From contig WYDT01000005.1 in the NCBI GenBank assembly GCA_013122435.1, forward strand, positions 186,001 to 250,000: DNA of 64,000 nucleotides, in the 5' to 3' direction. Below, piece after piece: positions 1-8,515 of the stretch (positions are counted from its first letter, which is position 1; the number at the start of each line of letters is the position of its first letter). The notes beneath the pieces were generated by a model that saw only the letters and a program-made list of their open reading frames with translations, searched no databases and was not told the origin of the DNA. The stretch comes from Chloroflexi bacterium AL-N1 (GTDB taxonomy: Bacteria; Chloroflexota; Chloroflexia; Chloroflexales; Roseiflexaceae). The translations under genes were made by a program, and so were the position numbers.

Positions 1-73
1 GACGTGTTGCTAATGTACTGAGTATTAGACTCAAAATACCGTAGACCAATCTGCGCTTCATTTCATCATCCAT
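1..73 (-). CDS. 5' end of a small membrane protein gene (cut by window edge)
   Basis: On the minus strand an ATG at 73 follows an AAGGAAGG ribosome binding site (about 77-84) and opens a frame beginning MDDEMKRRLVYGILSLILS that runs off the left edge. The start is a short charged stretch followed by a hydrophobic segment, so a small membrane protein is likely. It lies 17 bases downstream of the metallopeptidase gene on the same strand, so the two are probably co-transcribed. I do not recognise the family with certainty. Only 24 codons are visible. Confidence 0.6.
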   Translation of the reverse strand, partial: MDDEMKRRLVYGILSLILSTLATR

Positions 74-90
74 GCGGCCTTCCTTCAAGG

Positions 91-786
91 CTAATTACGT
101 TGGGTACCGCTTAACACCATCACCCAATAGAGCAATTGTAACACAGCTTGGGCGGCTCCTGCGACGTATGTTAATGCAGCGGCATTCAACATGGCATTGA
201 CGCCTTTTGCCTCCTCTGCGGTGACAAGACCATTACGCATAAGCATGTCGCGTGCTCGTGAACTAGCGTTGAATTCAACAGGCAGTGTAATTAACGAAAA
301 TGCGACGGCCGCCCCCATAAGAACGACACCAGCCCAAGCAAGGGTCCAGCCAAAACTACCGACTTGCATGGCACCCATTATCAAACCAATAAAGATTAAA
401 ATCCATCCGAAGTTTGAGCCGAAACCAGCGACACCAACAATGCTGCCGCGGAGTTGGAGCCAGAGGTAGCCCTGTTTGTCTTGAACTGCGTGTCCAAGTT
501 CGTGTGCAACAATCGCCATGGAAGCAACCGATGGTCGTTCTGATGAGCCGGCAGATAATCGCATAACCTTAGCACGTGGATCATAGTGATCAGTCAAGTC
601 GCCAGGTATCTGCTCAACCCCTATGTCTATCCCTTCATTACGCATGAGCACCCGTGCTGTTTCTAACCCGGTCATGCTCCGCATATTGGCGACCTGTGAG
701 TATTTTCGATATGTCGATGATACCTTCCACTGTGCGTAAAGTGCAAACAGTATGCCAGGTATCATAAAGAATAACCATAACAACAT
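91..786 (-). CDS. YugP-type membrane zinc metallopeptidase
   Basis: A 231-residue protein, the usual length for the YugP family of putative membrane metalloproteases. The zinc-binding motif HELGH is at residues 95-99 (H95, E96, H99). A hydrophobic N-terminal segment (about 1-18) and further hydrophobic stretches (about 118-142, 145-170 and 205-228) suggest a membrane-embedded enzyme with the active site near the membrane face. The substrate is not known for this family. The ATG at 786 follows a GGAGG site, which supports this start. The next gene on the strand begins 17 bases downstream. The family call is secure from the motif and length; the cellular role is not. Confidence 0.9.
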   Translation of the reverse strand: MLLWLFFMIPGILFALYAQWKVSSTYRKYSQVANMRSMTGLETARVLMRNEGIDIGVEQIPGDLTDHYDPRAKVMRLSAGSSERPSVASMAIVAHELGHAVQDKQGYLWLQLRGSIVGVAGFGSNFGWILIFIGLIMGAMQVGSFGWTLAWAGVVLMGAAVAFSLITLPVEFNASSRARDMLMRNGLVTAEEAKGVNAMLNAAALTYVAGAAQAVLQLLYWVMVLSGTQRN

Positions 787-938
787 AACAATCCTCCGTT
801 ATCAAACATCCCTTTACAACGGTATAAACTATATATTCTTTCAAAATTATAGCATTCAATACGCTTTTTAGCTATTAGAGATGCGTTAGAACATAGCAAA
901 AATTCTTATTAGACTACTTTTGGTAGTGTGAGACCATC

Positions 939-1172
939 TTACGCTGTGGTATGGGCGTTTGTCTGAACTCTGATAATAGTATCGTTTGCAATATGCTGTG
1001 CACGCTGAACGACATCCTCTGCGGGATTTTTTAATTCCACACCACGCTCAACAATGTATTCTTGTGCTTCTGGCGTATTCCGTATGGACATAAGTGCTGC
1101 TACACATCCTCCGAGGAGCGTGCCGATTACAACCCCCGTATAAAAACTGCGATTGCTCTGTTGTGCTTCCAT
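939..1172 (-). CDS. YtxH-like small membrane-anchored protein
   Basis: The protein has about 77 residues from the ATG at 1172, which has a GGGAG site upstream; a GTG at 1184 is an alternative. It begins with a short polar stretch, then one glycine-rich transmembrane segment (GVVIGTLLGGCVAALM), and ends in an amphipathic charged helix. This is the arrangement of YtxH-domain general-stress proteins, whose molecular function is unknown. It stands alone, divergent from the carboxylase genes, with a 147-base shared upstream region. Confidence 0.6.
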   Translation of the reverse strand: MEAQQSNRSFYTGVVIGTLLGGCVAALMSIRNTPEAQEYIVERGVELKNPAEDVVQRAQHIANDTIIRVQTNAHTTA

Positions 1173-1307
1173 ACCATCTCCCACCTAATCAGGGTTATAT
1201 GATATATCATGTGTGTTGTCTGTTTATGAAAGTGATCGCAATATACCACATGGTGCCATGCTCCTGCAACTACCATGGCAAGAATGCAGGTCTTCTCAAA
1301 TATACGG

Positions 1308-1313
1308 TATAAT
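1308..1313 (+). promoter_or_regulatory. -10 element placed for leaderless transcription
   Basis: A perfect TATAAT ends 6 bases before the ATG at 1320. Transcription starting at the usual distance would begin at or next to the start codon, so the mRNA may be leaderless. No good -35 hexamer is visible. The placement is seen; the leaderless start is inferred. Confidence 0.45.
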
Positions 1314-1319
1314 GCATCT

Positions 1320-1574
1320 ATGTCTACCATCATTTCTCAAACGAACACAAGTGATGACGAGATTGCTGCAGCACTTGCAGCAGTACGTTGTTACATTCAG
1401 GAAACCACCGAGGGCTCTTATGTGGAGGGTTCGTCAGAGCACGCATGGCGTGCCGCTGCCAAACTTGAAGCACAGGGTCACTCGATTATTCGCAATGGAG
1501 CACATTCCAGTTGGGCAACCGCCGAACGAACCTGGCGCTTACGCAATTGGAGCAGAGGGATTGTTGGATCATAA
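1320..1574 (+). CDS. Small protein upstream of biotin carboxylase
   Basis: About 84 residues from the ATG at 1320. The C-terminal half is Trp- and Arg-rich (WRAAAKLEAQGH, then WATAERTWRLRNWSRGIVG). Small proteins of this kind are often found next to acyl-CoA carboxylase genes (acc operon or epsilon-like proteins), and this gene sits 72 bases before the biotin carboxylase gene on the same strand. A role in assembling or stabilising the carboxylase is inferred from position only. Upstream in-frame ATG at 1275 is unlikely because the -10 element lies downstream of it. Confidence 0.6.
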   Translation: MSTIISQTNTSDDEIAAALAAVRCYIQETTEGSYVEGSSEHAWRAAAKLEAQGHSIIRNGAHSSWATAERTWRLRNWSRGIVGS

Positions 1575-1578
1575 CGTT

Positions 1579-1625
1579 GACGAATGACAACGCTGTTCTT
1601 CGTCCTGTACCTTCTGTCATTCGTC
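1579..1625 (+). promoter_or_regulatory. Perfect inverted repeat in front of the biotin carboxylase gene
   Basis: Arms GACGAATGACA (1579-1589) and TGTCATTCGTC (1615-1625) are exact complements over 11 bases with a 25-base loop. No T-run follows, so it is not a classical terminator. It may be a leader structure controlling the downstream gene, or a dyad operator. The repeat is seen; the role is inferred. Confidence 0.5.
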
Positions 1626-1646
1626 CTGATGTAACTATGGGCAAAA

Positions 1647-3401
1647 ATGATGTTCGATACTGTTTTAGTTGCCAATCGAGGTGAGATCGCACTACGCGTG
1701 ATGCGTGCGTGCAAAGAATTGGGGCTACGTACAGTTGCGGTGTACAGTGAAGCTGATCGTGACGCCCCTCATGTAGCGTATGCTGATGATGCGTTTCTCA
1801 TCGGACCGCCAGCCCCCGGACAAAGCTACCTCAACATAGAGCGTATTATTGAAGTGGCACAAAAAGCAGGGGTGGGCGCAATTCACCCCGGGTATGGATT
1901 TCTCTCCGAGAATGCCTCATTTGCACGAGCATGCGAGGAAGCAGGCATTACCTTTGTCGGGCCATTAGGCAGAACCATGGAGCGTATGGGGGCCAAGGAT
2001 GCGGCCCGGCGTGAAGCGACCAACGCGGGTGTGCCGATTGTTCCGGGTACACTAGAGGCTGTCAATACCCCAGAACAGGTGCGTAAACTGGCCGAGGAGT
2101 ATGGCTACCCTGTCGCTATTAAGGCTATTGGTGGTGGCGGGGGGCGTGGTTTGCGTGTGGTGTACACCCCCGATGAAGTGAAAGATGGGTTTGATAGTGC
2201 CCGGCGTGAGTCGGAAGCTGCTTTCAAAAATCCAGAATTGTACGTAGAAAAATACCTGACGAACCCACGACACATCGAAATTCAGATCCTTGCCGATACG
2301 CATGGAAATGTCGTCTATCTGGGTGAACGTGACTGTTCGATCCAGCGTCGTCATCAAAAACTGATCGAAGAAAGCCCCTCACCCGCTATTACCCCAGAAA
2401 TACGCACTCGCATGGGTGAATCCGCAGTTTCGCTTGCTAAATCAGTAGATTATCGAGGTGCTGGAACACTGGAGTTTCTGTTTCAGGATGGCGAGTTCTA
2501 TTTCCTGGAAATGAATACCCGTATCCAGGTTGAGCATACCGTGACGGAAATGGTCACAAATGTTGATCTGGTCCAGGGACAATTGCGTGTGGCGCAGGGT
2601 GAGACATTATGGCTTACGCAGGATCAAATTGTCCCTAAAGGACACGCGATTGAATGTCGGATCAATGCTGAAGATCCTGCTGTCGGTTTTCGTCCCGCTT
2701 TGGGAACAATTGACGAGTATATTGAGCCAGTCGGTTTTGGGGTACGTGTTGATAGCGGTGTACGACCGAATTATGCGATCCCACAGTACTACGACTCACT
2801 GATCGCCAAATTAGTTGTGTGGGCAGACACGCGTGAAGCCGCCATAGCACGGACACTGCGGGCTTTAGAAGACTATCGTATCACTGGTGTTATTACAACC
2901 ATTCCTTTCCATCAAATGGCACTCGCCCATAAAGCGTTTGCCGATGGCGAGGCAACGGTCAACTTTATTCCACGCTATCTGGCCGAAGATCTGCCTCGCT
3001 TGCAAGTGTCTGACAATCATCTCTTAGCGACGAACCATCAGGTACCTCCAGATGTGCGTCTCTTTGCTGTCGAGGTGAATGGACGACGCTTTGATGTTCG
3101 TGTGGCTAGCACAGACACGGATATGAAAAAGAATGGTGATGATCGACCAAAGCGTAGTCGTAGTTCACGCCTTATTGCCCCCACAGACGGGGTTGTCTGT
3201 CCAATTCAGGGAACCGTGATTGCGGTACGAGTTGAGCGAGGCCAGGCGGTCGAGGCGGGACAGGTACTCTTTTTGATCGAGGCCATGAAGATGGAGAATG
3301 AAATTACGGCACCACATGCAGGAGTCATAAGCGAAATAGCTACTGAAAAGGGGCAAGTGGTTGAAGCGGGGGCGTTGTTAGCGCGCTATCAAACTGAGTA
3401 G
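1647..3401 (+). CDS. accC: Acyl-CoA carboxylase alpha subunit (biotin carboxylase fused to biotinyl domain)
   Basis: A 584-residue fusion. Residues 1-450 are a biotin carboxylase: N-terminal VANRGEIALRV, glycine-rich ATP-grasp loop KAIGGGGGRGLRVV, and EMNTRIQVEHTVTE. The last 75 residues form a biotinyl carrier domain with EAMKMENE, the modified lysine being about K548. The enzyme would carboxylate its own biotin with bicarbonate and ATP and hand CO2 to a carboxyltransferase such as an acetyl- or propionyl-CoA carboxylase beta subunit. No carboxyltransferase gene is in this window, so the acyl-CoA substrate cannot be fixed. The gene follows the small acc-linked protein and precedes the DapA-like gene by 17 bases. 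Confidence 0.93.
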   Translation: MMFDTVLVANRGEIALRVMRACKELGLRTVAVYSEADRDAPHVAYADDAFLIGPPAPGQSYLNIERIIEVAQKAGVGAIHPGYGFLSENASFARACEEAGITFVGPLGRTMERMGAKDAARREATNAGVPIVPGTLEAVNTPEQVRKLAEEYGYPVAIKAIGGGGGRGLRVVYTPDEVKDGFDSARRESEAAFKNPELYVEKYLTNPRHIEIQILADTHGNVVYLGERDCSIQRRHQKLIEESPSPAITPEIRTRMGESAVSLAKSVDYRGAGTLEFLFQDGEFYFLEMNTRIQVEHTVTEMVTNVDLVQGQLRVAQGETLWLTQDQIVPKGHAIECRINAEDPAVGFRPALGTIDEYIEPVGFGVRVDSGVRPNYAIPQYYDSLIAKLVVWADTREAAIARTLRALEDYRITGVITTIPFHQMALAHKAFADGEATVNFIPRYLAEDLPRLQVSDNHLLATNHQVPPDVRLFAVEVNGRRFDVRVASTDTDMKKNGDDRPKRSRSSRLIAPTDGVVCPIQGTVIAVRVERGQAVEAGQVLFLIEAMKMENEITAPHAGVISEIATEKGQVVEAGALLARYQTE

Positions 3402-3418
3402 TATGGTAGAGATGTAAT

Positions 3419-4300
3419 ATGCTTGCTTTATTTACGGCCCTGCTCACACCATTTACCTCCGGCGGCGAGGTCGATCTGTCGGCCATACCGCCGCATGTAC
3501 GCTGGCTTGAAGAACATGGTGTCCACGGTATTGTCCCGTGTGGTACTACCGGAGAAGGGCCGTCGCTCAGTTTCGCCGAGCGGCAAGCAGTTATTGATAC
3601 GGTGCTCCAGCATCGTGGAAAGCTGCGGGTTATTGCTGGAACCGGATGTGTTGCATTACCCGAAACCATTGCACTCACTCGCTATGCTTTAGAAAATGGT
3701 GCTGAGGCAGCCCTGGTTATCCCACCATTTTTCTTTAAGAATCTGTCTGATGCAGGCTTATTAGCAAGTTACCGTCAGCTTTGTGAGACATTACCACAGA
3801 GTGGTCAGCTTGTGTTGTACCATATCCCCCCTATCAGCCAGATCTCCATTAGCACTGGAGTAATCGATGGTTTATTAGAAAGTCATCCGCAACATATCTA
3901 TGGCATTAAAGATAGTAGTGGTGATGCAACCCATACGGCAATGCTGATTCAACGGTATCCACAACTACACATCTTTGATGGTGCTGCCTCAGTCTTTGCA
4001 CAAACCCTTCAGGATGGTGCTGCCGGCGGGATTTTTGCGCTCGCCAACATTTTTCCGGAGGCCATGGCCGATATCATCAGTGCTCACGCAAACGGTATAT
4101 CGACGGATGCGGTGCAGATGCGTGTGGTGGCAATTGAACGTGCATTTCAACCATATGTGCCGATTGAAGCGCTGAAAGCTCTGTTCCCGCGTATCACGGA
4201 CCTCCCCAGCATGTCCGTTCGTACACCGCTGGTGAATCTGACAGAATACGAGAGCGCCGCCTTGTGGGAGCGCGTACGTTCCATAGTGGGTACACCCTGA
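3419..4300 (+). CDS. Dihydrodipicolinate synthase family aldolase
   Basis: A 293-residue TIM-barrel lyase of the DapA/NanA family. Visible signatures are GTTGEG (residues 42-47) for carboxylate binding, the catalytic tyrosine in YHIPP (Y134) and the Schiff-base lysine in GIKDSSGD (K164). The family condenses or cleaves pyruvate with an aldehyde; members include dihydrodipicolinate synthase, N-acetylneuraminate lyase and keto-deoxy sugar-acid aldolases or dehydratases. The context beside acyl-CoA carboxylase gives no lysine-pathway support, so a non-lysine role such as 2-keto-3-deoxy acid metabolism is as likely. It is probably co-transcribed with accC and ends at the hairpin terminator at 4326. 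Confidence 0.88.
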   Translation: MLALFTALLTPFTSGGEVDLSAIPPHVRWLEEHGVHGIVPCGTTGEGPSLSFAERQAVIDTVLQHRGKLRVIAGTGCVALPETIALTRYALENGAEAALVIPPFFFKNLSDAGLLASYRQLCETLPQSGQLVLYHIPPISQISISTGVIDGLLESHPQHIYGIKDSSGDATHTAMLIQRYPQLHIFDGAASVFAQTLQDGAAGGIFALANIFPEAMADIISAHANGISTDAVQMRVVAIERAFQPYVPIEALKALFPRITDLPSMSVRTPLVNLTEYESAALWERVRSIVGTP

Positions 4301-4325
4301 AGTCATTATTTTTGAGATATGTCAA

Positions 4326-4369
4326 AAACGCCTACATGTTTCGTATTGAAATGTGTAGGCGTTTCTTTT
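4326..4369. terminator. Bidirectional hairpin terminator
   Basis: Arms AAACGCCTACA (4326-4336) and TGTAGGCGTTT (4354-4364) form an 11-base stem, followed by CTTTT. It lies between the convergent ends of the DapA-like gene and the acidic protein gene and can serve both. Confidence 0.8.
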
Positions 4370-4395
4370 GGTTGTTAGCGATAATCGGACTTGTA

Positions 4396-6384
4396 TCACG
4401 CTGTGTATGGGGCAAACAGGTGAGCAAACATACGCTCAAAGTGTGGTGAGTCATTATCGATTTGATCGTACAACTCTATGACACGGGCTGCCTGATTCCG
4501 ACGTTGCCATATCGCAATAGCAAAGGCATCATCGGTAATATAGTTTTGTGTCTTCAGAAAGGCATAGAATTGCTTGATAGATATACACATTTCCCGTGCC
4601 TCGCGTTCGGAGCGATTCAGTACTTTACGCGGGTAGTAGAAAAACAAACACTCATCCAACGTTGCATAATCGCCTTCATCCAGTGAGTGTGCGTAGTACC
4701 GACCAAGAAAGTCTGCATAGATCCAAAGATCACGGGTACGATTTAATGAAGTTGTCTCGCTTCTTCCCAGCGATTTTTGATATTCGTAGAACTGCTCCAT
4801 TAATTCATTACTGCGTTTAAGGGCCTCTTCTCTGGCTGTTTGTTCTTCATTCTCTTCGCCCCCATCCCAGAATTCTTCACTCAACAAGGCATCAGCCTCT
4901 TCCCAGTCGTCCTCCTCATCGAGCGATGGTGAATCTTCTTCTGGGTGATGCCCATTCCCATTTGTATGAGCATGACCATTGGTGTTAATGTTGGTCAACG
5001 AAGGTGTGTCCAGCGGCACAAACAATGATGGATGGGTCCGTAGCAGATCAGCCAGTCGTCCCGATAGGACACGCTGTATATCCTCGAGTGTTTGAGCATC
5101 GTGTAATTGTTCTAATTCCTCGGGAGACAATGAGGCCATCATCTGGCGTGTAGCTTCACCAAGCACTGGATTTTGATCGAGAAACGTTTGTATATCGCCA
5201 ATATCATCGATATCGTCCAATTCATCATCTTCAAATGCGCCATCCTCAAACTCGCTATCAAAGAGAGGGTCATCATCAAAATCAAGCATGTCATCTATGT
5301 CGTCAGTCTCAATCCACTGTTCCTGCTGAAATTCACCACTGGTAATACGCTCTTCAATATCGGCCAGATAATCTTCCAGGGCATTAACAGAACCGGGATA
5401 AATTGTTTCGGCAGTTCCCTCATACAGATTGAAGATGGTGCGTGATGTTGAAATGCGTGGTGCGATCCCATCCCAGAGGCTCTGTTCCGCATCAGTACGG
5501 CGACTGGTCAAAAGATCGTTCTGGAATTGATCGATTTGTTCAAGAATAGCAGCATCTTTAGTAGCCCAATCAATATTGCTGCGATCACCACCAAAGATAA
5601 AGTCAAATGGACGACGGAAAGAGTTATCAGCGATGAGTTCGCCATCCAGCAGTTGTAAGCGTGGATCTTCTTCTACAAGCTGACGCCAGGGTCGGCCGGG
5701 ATACTGTGTGCGCCACGAAGCGCGTGCATAAATAGCCAGGACACTATCTTCGCAGAAAAGTGCCGTACGATTTCCACGGGTCACTCGTTTTACAAGTGAC
5801 TCGACTAATTCCTGATCCTGTTCAGCAATGTCTGCTGAACGTAGTGCAGCGGCGGGTTCTCTTTCCAGTCGCAGGGTGAGTGGTTCTGTTTTTTGAATTC
5901 TAACCAGAATACTATCACCGGGTACAAAGGCTTCTCGGGTAAACCATGTATGAATATGCCTGGCTGGTGTGGGGCTGAGAAAGGTTGTGTCCGTATCAAA
6001 TTGTAAGGAAATGTCTCGTTGCGGAATGCGCTGTCCGTTGGTATGTACAAACTGTACGTCTGTTGAGCCGTAGGGAACAAAAGGACGCAAATGCATCGTG
6101 GAAAGAGCACCAGCAGCAACTTCTGCTTCAGATGGGATGAGACGAAACTGCAATCCCTGAAGAGCCGTTTGCAGGGGCATGAGCTGTCCTTCACCCAGCC
6201 AAACCCAGCCGATTCGTGGTGCACCAAAACGCAATTGGTCACGAATACTTGCATACGGGTCTTTTGCCTGGCTAGGACGATGTTGCAATACCTTATCGTA
6301 GACAGCTTGTGCTGCAACAATACCACTAAATTGAGTAGCCAACTCTTCAAGAATAGACGCGATCGTCGGCCCCTTGTGTGACAC
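4396..6384 (-). CDS. Large acidic protein of unknown function with helical N- and C-terminal domains
   Basis: A 662-residue protein not recognised as a known family. The first 60 residues resemble a winged-helix/HARE-type helical domain (ASILEELATQFSGIVAAQAV). The middle carries a very acidic stretch near residues 365-400, rich in DD and DDID, and a second near 480-520, separated by an Asn/His/Gly-rich linker. The last 130 residues look like a compact helical domain. There is no signal peptide or membrane segment. The start is a GTG at 6384 with a GAGGTGG site placed at the end of the upstream BtuF-like gene, 9 bases away, so the pair form an operon. A chromatin- or transcription-linked role is possible but not shown. 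Confidence 0.7.
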   Translation of the reverse strand: MSHKGPTIASILEELATQFSGIVAAQAVYDKVLQHRPSQAKDPYASIRDQLRFGAPRIGWVWLGEGQLMPLQTALQGLQFRLIPSEAEVAAGALSTMHLRPFVPYGSTDVQFVHTNGQRIPQRDISLQFDTDTTFLSPTPARHIHTWFTREAFVPGDSILVRIQKTEPLTLRLEREPAAALRSADIAEQDQELVESLVKRVTRGNRTALFCEDSVLAIYARASWRTQYPGRPWRQLVEEDPRLQLLDGELIADNSFRRPFDFIFGGDRSNIDWATKDAAILEQIDQFQNDLLTSRRTDAEQSLWDGIAPRISTSRTIFNLYEGTAETIYPGSVNALEDYLADIEERITSGEFQQEQWIETDDIDDMLDFDDDPLFDSEFEDGAFEDDELDDIDDIGDIQTFLDQNPVLGEATRQMMASLSPEELEQLHDAQTLEDIQRVLSGRLADLLRTHPSLFVPLDTPSLTNINTNGHAHTNGNGHHPEEDSPSLDEEDDWEEADALLSEEFWDGGEENEEQTAREEALKRSNELMEQFYEYQKSLGRSETTSLNRTRDLWIYADFLGRYYAHSLDEGDYATLDECLFFYYPRKVLNRSEREAREMCISIKQFYAFLKTQNYITDDAFAIAIWQRRNQAARVIELYDQIDNDSPHFERMFAHLFAPYTA

Positions 6385-6393
6385 AATACCACC

Positions 6394-7362
6394 TCAAGAT
6401 ATTGGTGCTGATGTTGATTGAGTTGCGCGTGAGTGGAAAGGAAGCCACGCCCCCTGCGGCCCCCAACCAGCAAACAGCGTAGGATGAATTAATTCAGCAA
6501 GTAATTCCAGGCTCTCCACAATACGTGGGCCAGGACGGCTAAAGTAAGAATTGCCATCTACCACATAGACACGCCCTGCACGCACGGCTGGTAGGGCATG
6601 CCACCCTGCCCGGTATGGTAACACACGTGATGCTTCTTCGAGCGTTTGGTCTAAGTTCATGCCACATGGTGTTACCACAATAATCTCTGGAGCGAATGCA
6701 ATGACATCGCTCCATGCAACACGACGCGAATCTTGATGTTCGCTGCCCAAGCCGGATATACCACCAGCAATGTGTACTAGCTCTGGCAACCAGTGGCCTG
6801 GGCCATAGAGTGGATCTACCCACTCAAAACAGGCAACCCGCGGTGTATAGGTTGCTTGGGCTACATGGGTACGGACATTCTCAATCCGCGTATGTAACTG
6901 CTGTACAACAGCAGATGCCTGCTCATCCCGTTCTGTCGCTGCACCTGTCATCACAATGGTATCCAGAATATCTTCTAAACTGTTTGGTGCGAATGACAGG
7001 ACACGTGGTGCTATGTCACGCAACGCAGGCATCAGATGTGATACAGTTTGTTCAACGAGACTGTATGAAACAGCACATACATCACAGAGCGCTTGTGTCA
7101 CGATAAGATCTGGCTTAAGTTCTACGAGAAGCGCTTCATCTAACCCATACAGACTTAACCCTGACTGTACGGTGGAACGTACTGCATGATCGATTTCTTC
7201 AGAAACTATATTGTTCTGATCAATGGTGCTGTACGTAACCGCAGGTTTTGTTTGTGCATCAATGGGATAATCGCATTCGTGGGTCACCCCAACGACATGG
7301 TCGCCTAAACCAAGCGCATAGATAATCTCTGTCGCACTGGGAAGTAGAGAGACTATCCGCAT
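6394..7362 (-). CDS. BtuF-like cobalamin/metal-chelate binding protein, apparently cytoplasmic
   Basis: The ATG at 7362 follows AAGGAAGG and gives 322 residues; an upstream ATG at 7452 would add 30 unlikely residues. The N-terminus MRIVSLLPSATEIIYALG goes straight into the periplasmic-binding-protein helical-backbone fold (BtuF/FecB/CeuE class), followed by HECDYP and LKPDLIVTQALCDVCAVS. No signal peptide or lipobox is present, unlike transport-type BtuF. There is no permease or ATPase beside it. Similar cytoplasmic forms are usually annotated cobalamin-binding protein. The acidic protein gene follows in the same operon. Confidence 0.82.
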   Translation of the reverse strand: MRIVSLLPSATEIIYALGLGDHVVGVTHECDYPIDAQTKPAVTYSTIDQNNIVSEEIDHAVRSTVQSGLSLYGLDEALLVELKPDLIVTQALCDVCAVSYSLVEQTVSHLMPALRDIAPRVLSFAPNSLEDILDTIVMTGAATERDEQASAVVQQLHTRIENVRTHVAQATYTPRVACFEWVDPLYGPGHWLPELVHIAGGISGLGSEHQDSRRVAWSDVIAFAPEIIVVTPCGMNLDQTLEEASRVLPYRAGWHALPAVRAGRVYVVDGNSYFSRPGPRIVESLELLAELIHPTLFAGWGPQGAWLPFHSRATQSTSAPIS

Positions 7363-7763
7363 TGGTGACCTTCCTTTACACGTCTGGAACAGTTCCTTAG
7401 TTGATACAGGGTAGCATTCTGCAATGTGGCTGTCAAGAGACATAGTGAACAAAAATGAAAGCCTTCAATGTCTCGGTATTTTCCGAAAACAAATAATATA
7501 GATCTTATCATATTGTACCTGATTTTACCACGATGAATCACACATGTGCAGAGGAATATTTGTTACAACCATCAATCATTGTAGTTGAGCGGCCACGGAG
7601 TATCGTAAGGTGTGAAAAGCATAGCAGGAAAACAGGTGATACAAACCACGGTGCTATGGCTATACATAAAGATCCCGCGCCCCATTTGGACACAGGATCT
7701 GACCTTTCACGGGGGTATTGTAGGCATGTTGCTGTTGCTACGATGAACGGATTCTGATGGGGT
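7363..7763. other. Intergenic stretch without convincing genes
   Basis: About 400 bases between two minus-strand genes. Short frames here have no credible start site or family resemblance. It presumably holds the promoter of the BtuF-like operon; no clear hairpin or -10/-35 pair stood out. Confidence 0.5.
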
Positions 7764-8363
7764 TTACGCCGGGCGGCGTTGCCAGCCAAGGTATAAACCG
7801 GCACCAATCAACAACAGTGGCAACCACATCAATCCGCCAAAGAAGATCGAGGGAAGATTCGCGATCGCAACAATAAGACCGGCACCAAAAAGGGGAATGG
7901 CGGGAAACATTGGCCAGGGGCTATTCACTTGAAACCACGCTCGTCCAACATAGAGAATGCTGAGAAACCCCAGAGCTAATCCCCACAATACTGAAACCCC
8001 ACTTGTTACCTCGGCAAACGTGATACCAAGGCTAAGCCCTGCCAGAATAGATCCCGGTATCAGGAGGCCGTAAATGCGTTGCCAGAAGGCGAAAAATAAA
8101 AAACAGCTTCCAATCGTCAGCAAAATAAAGCCTGGTACGAGTAACAAATTACCAGCCAAAAATTGAATAAGGAGTCCCACCACCCCAGCGATAATCAGGG
8201 CCAGGGCTAACACATTAGTACCTTTGTTTGCTGGCACCTGAGGTGCTACTTGGGTAGGCGTGCTATGCGACGAGACGGATGTAAGTCGCTGTGTGTCCAT
8301 CCCCGCTGATGATCCCTCCAATTGTCGTACACGTTCCGTATCTTGCTCTGTATAACTAGGCAT
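7764..8363 (-). CDS. Multi-spanning membrane protein of unknown function
   Basis: About 199 residues from the ATG at 8363, which has an AGAGGGAC site; the longer reading from 8408 lacks one. The first 45 residues are polar (Ser/Thr/Gln-rich), then five or six hydrophobic helices follow to the end, with a short WQRRPA tail. No transporter or enzyme motif is visible. It is divergent from the YkuD transpeptidase gene. Function unknown. Confidence 0.7.
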   Translation of the reverse strand: MPSYTEQDTERVRQLEGSSAGMDTQRLTSVSSHSTPTQVAPQVPANKGTNVLALALIIAGVVGLLIQFLAGNLLLVPGFILLTIGSCFLFFAFWQRIYGLLIPGSILAGLSLGITFAEVTSGVSVLWGLALGFLSILYVGRAWFQVNSPWPMFPAIPLFGAGLIVAIANLPSIFFGGLMWLPLLLIGAGLYLGWQRRPA

Positions 8364-8490
8364 GATGTCCCTCTTTTTTCTAACCACATATACTGTGTTG
8401 CAAAACATTGGACGATTAATAGTTTATAAGAGTTGCAATATTATCTTACTATTTACACTATCAAAATACCAAAGTGTTTTGTGATTATGC

Positions 8491-8496
8491 TATAAT
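8491..8496 (+). promoter_or_regulatory. Probable -10 element of the YkuD gene
   Basis: TATAAT lies 20-25 bases before the start codon, with a GAAGGGG ribosome site between. No strong -35 is visible. Confidence 0.45.
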
Positions 8497-8515
8497 CGTA
8501 TCTTGAAGGGGTCAT

